Below are positions 13,656 through 18,370 of a DNA stretch of 18,370 nt, piece after piece. Under the pieces are notes generated by a model. That model had not been told where the DNA came from and made no database searches. It worked only from the letters and a program-made list of their open reading frames with translations. This stretch comes from JBGTHB01 sp041746415. Its GTDB lineage: Bacteria > Pseudomonadota > Gammaproteobacteria > Coxiellales > Coxiellaceae. Position numbers and translations under genes: made by a program. The stretch is from the NCBI GenBank assembly GCA_041746415.1, contig JBGTHB010000028.1, forward strand, positions 1 to 18,370, read 5' to 3'. How positions within the stretch are numbered: position 1 is the first letter of the stretch; the number at the start of each line of letters is the position of its first letter.

Positions 13656-14462
13656 ATGATGTTAATGGAACAACATTATCTCACGATGCTAGAGCAGGTT
13701 ATGACCAATGGCATAGATCGCCAAGATCGCACTGGCACAGGCACTCGCAGTGTTTTTAGTTATGAAATGCGCTTTGATATTTCACAATCTTTTCCGTTGC
13801 TCACTACCAAAAAACTACACACGAAAAGTATTTTTCATGAGTTATTGTGGTTTTTAAGTGGTGATACCAACGTACGCTATTTACAAGAAAACGGCGTGCG
13901 TATTTGGAATGAGTGGGCCGATGAAGACGGTGAGCTAGGACCTGTTTACGGCAAGCAATGGCGACGTTGGCAATGTGCTGATGGCACGGTTGTCGATCAA
14001 ATTAGTGAGCTAGTGGAAAGTATAAAACACAACCCCACCTCAAGACGCTTAATTGTGTGTGCTTGGAATGTCGGCGAGTTAAAGCACATGGCGTTGCCTC
14101 CCTGTCACTGTTTATTTCAATTTTATGTCGCAAATGGCAAGCTATCTTGTAAGCTTACTCAGCGATCTGCTGATTTATTTCTCGGCGTGCCCTTTAATAT
14201 TGCCTCGTATTCATTATTAACTTATATGCTGGCGCAGCAGTGTGATTTAACACCGGGCGAATTTATTTGGTCAGGCGGGGATTGTCATATTTACCATAAT
14301 CATTTTGATCAAGTAAAAGAACAATTGTCACGCGCCCCACGTGCTTTTCCAACACTGAAAATTTTACGCCGGCCAGACTCACTGTTTGATTATCACTGCG
14401 AGGATTTTGTTATTGAAAACTATGATCCTCATCCAGCTATTAAAGCGCCTATTGCTGTTTAG
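13656..14462 (+). CDS. thyA: Thymidylate synthase ThyA
   Basis: A folate-dependent enzyme that makes dTMP from dUMP using methylene-tetrahydrofolate. Family landmarks are intact: DRTGTGTRSVF, FPLLTTKKLH, HELLWFLSGDTN, EWADEDGELGPVYGKQWR, catalytic Cys150 in LPPCH, QRSADLFLGVPFNIASY (with the Asp and Asn that bind dUMP), and the C-terminal YDPHPAIKAPIAV. The length of 268 fits E. coli (264). The start is uncertain among ATGs at 13656, 13659 and 13665; the third matches E. coli best, while AGGAG (13640–13644) is better placed for the first. With nrdAB in the same window, two steps of dTTP supply are present. Confidence 0.97.
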   Translation: MMLMEQHYLTMLEQVMTNGIDRQDRTGTGTRSVFSYEMRFDISQSFPLLTTKKLHTKSIFHELLWFLSGDTNVRYLQENGVRIWNEWADEDGELGPVYGKQWRRWQCADGTVVDQISELVESIKHNPTSRRLIVCAWNVGELKHMALPPCHCLFQFYVANGKLSCKLTQRSADLFLGVPFNIASYSLLTYMLAQQCDLTPGEFIWSGGDCHIYHNHFDQVKEQLSRAPRAFPTLKILRRPDSLFDYHCEDFVIENYDPHPAIKAPIAV

Positions 14463-14494
14463 GTTTAGGTCTCTTTTCCCGCTAATTTAATAAT

Positions 14495-14509
14495 AAGCTA
14501 AGCTTTTTT
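14495..14509 (+). terminator. Weak terminator-like hairpin after thyA
   Basis: A short AAGC–TAA–GCTT hairpin followed by Ts, 33 bp after the thyA stop. The 4-bp core stem is weak, though A/T pairs may extend it. It would separate thyA from the unknown gene that starts just downstream. Confidence 0.3.
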
Positions 14510-14549
14510 AGGCATAATGAAGCCATTCATTGAAAGAGGGTTGGTGCAG

Positions 14550-15374
14550 ATGAGAAATCAAATATTAGAAATCCAAGTCAAATATGTGGCAGAAGCTAAA
14601 GCGTGTTTTGAGGCAATATGCCGAAAAAATAACCTTGCTGCAAGCTGGCCCGCTGTAGCAAGAGATGTGGTTATTGATGATAAATCTTACTCCGTCGATG
14701 CTGGGTTATTTACTGCTGAAAAAGTTTCACAACAGTTAGGCGTGGCGTATGAAATTTTCCTAAACAGCCCTCAAGGTAAAGCAGAGCAACAGGCATTACT
14801 GAAGCATATAAGGCAACACCTTTCCATGCAGCGCAACTTGTTGCTGCAAAAAGGCTCAAAAAATTATGACGAAATTCAGAGTAAGATAGAGCAATTGAGT
14901 GAATCTCAGCGAAACGAATTACAGCTTGTGTTTGCACAGTTTCAGCCTGAACAAAAACAACTATCAAACACTACACCATTATTACCTCAAAAGTCAGCGT
15001 CAGCCCCGCGCGCGTTGCCGTTACCATCAATCGTTGGTGATGATAGAGAATATAAAAGTTTAAGCGCCACTAAGTCTCGCTCGAATCGAGGTTCTTATAG
15101 CACTTTTAGTAGTGATTATTATATAGATGACAATATTTTTCTTTTGTGGGCGTTAAGCAGTAATAATTCTGGCAACAACTTGGCGGGAATTGACTTACAA
15201 AGCTTCGAAGCATTTTCAGCTGTTCCTAAGGTGGTCGCAGAAGCTAGCCACCTAGTATCAGCTGGATTATTTAGCTCTTGTGGTGATCTATCCCATTGTG
15301 CTGTGAAAGCCTGCGATCTAGTGGGTGAATGCGCAGCCGGGGTGTGTGGGCTGTTAGTTTCAATGCTCGGCTAA
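14550..15374 (+). CDS. Unrecognised protein with C-terminal periodic cysteines
   Basis: I do not recognise this 274-residue protein. The start at 14550 has GAGGG about 9 bases upstream; an in-frame ATG at 14517 would add 11 residues. Residues about 1–30 and 75–135 are helical, Gln/Glu/Lys/Leu-rich and possibly coiled-coil. Residues about 140–190 are a Ser/Pro/Arg-rich, probably disordered linker, followed by an aromatic patch (STFSSDYYIDDNIFLLW). The last 35 residues hold five cysteines at 244, 250, 255, 261 and 266, spaced 6-5-6-5, in an otherwise small and hydrophobic helix that ends in GLLVSMLG. No signal peptide is visible. In Legionellales such orphan, modular proteins are often Dot/Icm substrates, but no ankyrin, kinase or other effector domain is seen, so this is speculation. 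Confidence 0.75.
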   Translation: MRNQILEIQVKYVAEAKACFEAICRKNNLAASWPAVARDVVIDDKSYSVDAGLFTAEKVSQQLGVAYEIFLNSPQGKAEQQALLKHIRQHLSMQRNLLLQKGSKNYDEIQSKIEQLSESQRNELQLVFAQFQPEQKQLSNTTPLLPQKSASAPRALPLPSIVGDDREYKSLSATKSRSNRGSYSTFSSDYYIDDNIFLLWALSSNNSGNNLAGIDLQSFEAFSAVPKVVAEASHLVSAGLFSSCGDLSHCAVKACDLVGECAAGVCGLLVSMLG

Positions 15375-15414
15375 CTTTAGGCTCCATTCGGCTACAGATT
15401 TTTTTGTCAGCTAG

Positions 15415-15451
15415 CCCTACCGATTTAAAATTCAACTTTAAATCAGTAGGG
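15415..15451. terminator. Stem-loop between convergent genes
   Basis: CCCTAC (15415–15420) pairs with GTAGGG (15446–15451) and GATTTAAA (15422–15429) with TTTAAATC (15437–15444), leaving one C/A mismatch and a 7-base loop. It lies between the unknown gene and the minus-strand MFS gene, which converge. There is no U-tract on either side, so it may act as a transcript-end stabiliser or a factor-assisted terminator rather than a classical one. Confidence 0.5.
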
Positions 15452-15477
15452 AGCGTGTGGTGTAAAAATGGCGACGA

Positions 15478-16845
15478 CTAAATTTTTGTGGGATGAGTGC
15501 GTAATTTCATGCGTGCCACAACATAAATCAAGGCGGCCAAACAGATAGCAAACATCATCCAGTTAACGTAGCGAAAGCTACTAACAAAATCCGCGTGATG
15601 TTGTTGCGCATGAATAAATACAGTGCTGGTAAGTGCTAAACCGGCGCAACAACCAATATTAAAAATAGTCCAGATTGCACCGAGTGCCATGCCGCTGTCT
15701 TCGTGGCCAATGCTATTCGTTACCGCAATTACAGGCCCAACGTTCACATTACTCCATGCAATACCAAACAGTAGTAACGCCGGCACTAATATCCAAGCAT
15801 TGTAATGAGCACCGAGTTGGGCGTGAGCCAATGTGGCGAGTGCGGCGAATAATACCACTAAGACAGTACCGGTTTTGGCGTTAAATTTATGGGTTATCCA
15901 TCCAGCGAGAGGCGCTAGCAGCACCACACATAAGGAGACAATTAACATATAAAAACCAGAGACAGAAGGGCTAAATTTAAGTTGAGTTTGCAAATATAAG
16001 GGGTCGAAATACAAATAGGTTGCAATAATAACACCACAGGCGCCGCAAGCTGCCGTTGCTGGTAAAAAAGAAGAGTTCATTAATTTGGAAAAATGGAGTA
16101 ACGCATTTTTTTCGCGTTTTTCAACTACGACAAATAGTGTGAACGCAATCGCCGTAATGACAAAATAAATCAGAGTAATAAAATCAAAACCAAAAGTTTG
16201 GATGTGCGTTAGCCCGAGTACAAATGAAGCAATGCCAACAATAAACAAAAACGTACCAGTAATGTCAAAGCGTTCATTTTTGTTGGGCTTTTGCTTTTCA
16301 ATTGCGTTCGGTACAGTTAATAATAAGCCCACTATTAATATTGGTACATTAATAAAAAATATCCATGACCAGTTAATGTATTGCACGATTAATCCGCCTA
16401 ACACAGGACCTAATGCTAAGCCGCTGCCAGTGGTGCCGGAAAAAATGCTCATGGCTTTGGCATGGTATTTAGGCGGAATGGTTTGCGTCAACAAACTGAC
16501 ATTCACTGAAACGGTGGCAGAAGAAATACCTTGCAGAAAGCGAAAGAAAAGCAGCCAGTTTATGGTGTGGGATAAACCAGCACCGAGGCTTGCTAACATA
16601 AATATTACAGTGGAAATATAGAGCACCATTTTAGAGCCGTACATATCACCAAGCCGACCCATCACCAGCATCATGCAGGAAAGGCTAAGGAAAAGCGCAT
16701 TTAAAATCCATTGGGATTGAATATGGTTGGCATGTAGCGCTTTTTGCATAGTGGGGAGGGCGTTGCTGACAATTGTCATGTCAACAAAAATGGTAAATCC
16801 AAGTAGACTCAAACCGAAGATAGCTAGCCATTGCCGAACAGTCAT
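15478..16845 (-). CDS. MFS transporter, DHA2 (EmrB/QacA-like) family
   Basis: A proton-coupled inner-membrane exporter of about 455 residues, with 13–14 predicted helices. DHA2 motifs are visible: motif D1 near the N-terminus (DMTIVSNALPTMQ), motif A in the first loop (GRLGDMYGSK), and motif C, the antiporter motif, in SGLALGPVLGG around residue 145. These are typical of EmrB/QacA multidrug exporters; the substrate is unknown. No EmrA-type membrane fusion partner gene is adjacent, so it probably acts alone across the inner membrane. Two ATGs are adjacent (16848 and 16845); AAGGA suits the second better. It follows another MFS gene on the same strand after 260 bp. Confidence 0.92.
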   Translation of the reverse strand: MTVRQWLAIFGLSLLGFTIFVDMTIVSNALPTMQKALHANHIQSQWILNALFLSLSCMMLVMGRLGDMYGSKMVLYISTVIFMLASLGAGLSHTINWLLFFRFLQGISSATVSVNVSLLTQTIPPKYHAKAMSIFSGTTGSGLALGPVLGGLIVQYINWSWIFFINVPILIVGLLLTVPNAIEKQKPNKNERFDITGTFLFIVGIASFVLGLTHIQTFGFDFITLIYFVITAIAFTLFVVVEKREKNALLHFSKLMNSSFLPATAACGACGVIIATYLYFDPLYLQTQLKFSPSVSGFYMLIVSLCVVLLAPLAGWITHKFNAKTGTVLVVLFAALATLAHAQLGAHYNAWILVPALLLFGIAWSNVNVGPVIAVTNSIGHEDSGMALGAIWTIFNIGCCAGLALTSTVFIHAQQHHADFVSSFRYVNWMMFAICLAALIYVVARMKLRTHPTKI

Positions 16846-16922
16846 CATTTTCCTTAATAATTTAAATAGTAGTTTTGCAACCCAAGCGAAAGATTCGCAT
16901 GTTCATAAATGACACATAAAGT

Positions 16923-17039
16923 ATGCCAATATATTTTAGCCATTGCTAGCATGAACCCGCTGCGTCCGATCCAACAAGTTTTCTTGAGCAGTATGAAGAG
17001 GGTGCGGTTATTGAGAATATTCAACGTCTGCCAACGTGA
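16923..17039 (+). pseudogene. Remnant of a DUF4143-type AAA ATPase (Walker B region)
   Basis: A stop-interrupted stretch in one plus-strand frame reads MPIYFSHC, stop, then HEPAASDPTSFLEQYEEGAV and IENIQRLPT, stop. The part after the internal TAG strongly resembles the segment of DUF4143/AAA_14 ATPases that runs from the DP.xFL.xY stretch to the Walker B and (D)E.QR.P motif. The usual Asp-Glu of Walker B is here Glu-Asn. Nothing upstream provides a Walker A, and nothing downstream continues the family. It appears to be a short decayed fragment of a gene otherwise lost. The resemblance rests on about 25 residues, so chance is not excluded. The rest of 16849–17108 shows no gene; a small GCGAA/TTCGC hairpin lies near 16884. 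Confidence 0.4.
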
Positions 17040-17108
17040 TTGTCCGCCATTGCAAGAGCTTAGTTGAATTTTCCTAATTCCCGAGCTTAATAGTTTTAAA
17101 ACAGAAGA

Positions 17109-18344
17109 TTAAGCGTCATTAGAAGTGGATGAAATGGGAGTTAGCGCATTTTTATTGCGTTTCATCAATAATCCTGCAACAGCAATTAAAATCACACCAC
17201 TGACCACAATGGGTAACCACGTTATGAAAGCAGCAAGCATGCCACCTGCAACAGCAGAGGTGCTTTCTGCTAATACTAATAGCGCTTGATTATTTCCCAA
17301 CACTTTGCCTTGATTCTCTCTTGACGCGGCATTTGATATCCAGGTGGTGCAAACGGAAATGGCGATAACTGTTGGAATGACAGCCAAACCCGCGCTTAAC
17401 CATATCCAATGGAATTGATGCGGGATGACGATGGTGCAAATAGTAATACCACCAATTGCGGTTAAGCCTATCAATAGGGGCTGTAGCGCAAAGCGTTTGG
17501 TTAATGGGCCAGTAAAAAATAAATTAGCCACAAGGCAAATTGTGGAAATATAAGCAATAAATAAGGTCACAATGTGTACGCCAACGTGCCAGCGATCGAT
17601 TTGATAAATAGGAATGAGGCGATACAAACCAAACACAGCGAGAAAAATTAAAAAATTAATCGCATACATTGGACGTAAGGTTTTATCCGTGAAAACGGTT
17701 TTTAAATTTAATAACGCACTCGTGTAGTGAATCTTTCCCTTATGTGGAGTGGGTGGTTCGTTAAAAGTTAATCTGACCCATGCGGCAAGCAATAAAATAG
17801 CGGTTGCTGTTATGTAAAACGGTGTGGCATAACCCCAGAGCAATACAATAAATCCACCTGAAAGCGGACCAAAGATATAGCCTAAAGAGCAAGCAGTATA
17901 CATGTAGCCGATGAGTTTACTTTTTTCGTGTGGTGTTGATGCTTGATCCACCATTATGGATTGGCCAATAGCCATATTGGATTCAAATAAACCGGTGATA
18001 AAGCAACTTAAAAATAACGCAATGAGATTATGCCAGTGAATGGAAAACGCAATGGCAAAATAACCACACACAGCAAACAGTAAAGTTAATAATAAGATAC
18101 ATCTACGTCCAAAATGATCTGAAAACGCACCAATGATGGGGCTACCTAAAAATTGCCCCAGAGGGTACATCGCAATCAGTGCGCCAGAAACGGCGGTGCG
18201 TAAACCGGTGGCAGTGGTTAGCGGTAAAAACAAAGAGGTCTTGCTCATTATCATCGGAATAAAAAGCGAGATAATTAAACCGTAACCAAAATAACCCATT
18301 AAAATAACATTATAGATAGGGAGAAATTTAGAAAAATTTTTCAT
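17109..18344 (-). CDS. MFS transporter, DHA1/tetracycline-exporter-like
   Basis: A 411-residue inner-membrane transporter with about 12 helices. Motif A is clear in the loop between helices 2 and 3 (GAFSDHFGRR, residues 72–81), and a motif C-like Gly-rich segment occurs in helix 5 (SLGYIFGPLSGGFI). A short central loop (EPPTPHKGKIHY) separates the two six-helix halves. This resembles DHA1 drug or metabolite exporters; substrate cannot be assigned. AGGA lies about 9 bases upstream of the start at 18344. The C-terminal tail is short and polar. It is the upstream member of a same-strand MFS pair, but 260 bp including the ATPase remnant separates them, so co-transcription is uncertain. Confidence 0.92.
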   Translation of the reverse strand: MKNFSKFLPIYNVILMGYFGYGLIISLFIPMIMSKTSLFLPLTTATGLRTAVSGALIAMYPLGQFLGSPIIGAFSDHFGRRCILLLTLLFAVCGYFAIAFSIHWHNLIALFLSCFITGLFESNMAIGQSIMVDQASTPHEKSKLIGYMYTACSLGYIFGPLSGGFIVLLWGYATPFYITATAILLLAAWVRLTFNEPPTPHKGKIHYTSALLNLKTVFTDKTLRPMYAINFLIFLAVFGLYRLIPIYQIDRWHVGVHIVTLFIAYISTICLVANLFFTGPLTKRFALQPLLIGLTAIGGITICTIVIPHQFHWIWLSAGLAVIPTVIAISVCTTWISNAASRENQGKVLGNNQALLVLAESTSAVAGGMLAAFITWLPIVVSGVILIAVAGLLMKRNKNALTPISSTSNDA

Positions 18345-18370
18345 ATTAAAAATTCCTGATATGTATTGCT

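Noticed and set aside
16202..16621. A 139-codon plus-strand frame inside the DHA2-type MFS gene
   Set aside because: It is the opposite-strand shadow of a gene with clear MFS motifs.
16951..17067. A 38-codon plus-strand ORF starting at the ATG at 16951
   Set aside because: It overlaps the ATPase remnant in another frame, has no ribosome binding site and a composition unlike a real protein.
1..18370. CRISPR arrays, tRNA or rRNA genes, transposases, defence or toxin–antitoxin modules
   Set aside because: Reading both strands showed no regularly spaced repeat array, no tRNA-like or rRNA sequence, and no recognisable transposase, integrase, toxin or defence gene.

Overview
The window looks like chromosome from a moderately AT-rich gammaproteobacterium, most likely of the Legionellales/Coxiellaceae kind. 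This is inferred from gene content, protein style and the neighbourhoods fmdB–DUF502–aspS and rppH–ptsP–TSUP–lgt–thyA, not from any search. Most of it is housekeeping: tRNA charging, deoxynucleotide synthesis, RNA decapping, nitrogen-PTS and lipoprotein maturation. A few accessory pieces are set between these blocks. I see no CRISPR array, complete mobile element, rRNA or tRNA gene.

Region 1 (1–4250, mostly minus strand): the 5' part of aspS, a polytopic membrane protein, a DUF502 membrane protein, FmdB-type zinc ribbon protein and an ABM-fold protein. A plus-strand gene for a small exported cysteine-rich protein (2891–3349) lies between fmdB and DUF502, followed by about 250 bp of repeat-bearing DNA that shares two sequence blocks with the fmdB leader. 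AspS carries the His/Gly pair typical of non-discriminating enzymes.

Region 2 (4261–8420, minus): nrdA–nrdB, a class Ia ribonucleotide reductase operon closed by a strong intrinsic terminator. Its promoter region holds two NrdR-like boxes exactly 32 bp apart and a perfect DnaA box, so dNTP supply looks tied to nucleotide level and to replication initiation.

Region 3 (8531–14462, plus): rppH, ptsP, a TSUP-family permease, lgt, a small membrane protein overlapping lgt, and thyA. A 7-codon reading frame with three consecutive Trp codons, overlapping a 30-codon frame, lies between ptsP and a perfect 12-bp terminator stem.

Region 4 (14463–18370): an unrecognised protein with a regularly spaced C-terminal cysteine pattern (possible effector or lineage-specific protein), then two minus-strand MFS transporters, one DHA2-like and one DHA1-like. 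Between them is a stop-interrupted remnant that reads like the Walker B region of a DUF4143-type ATPase. A stem-loop sits between the unknown gene and the first MFS gene, where they converge.

The most rewarding points are the nrdAB control region, the inserted cysteine-rich gene with its repeats, the unknown gene after thyA, the Trp-rich mini-ORF, and the ATPase remnant. No clear new multi-gene system was found.
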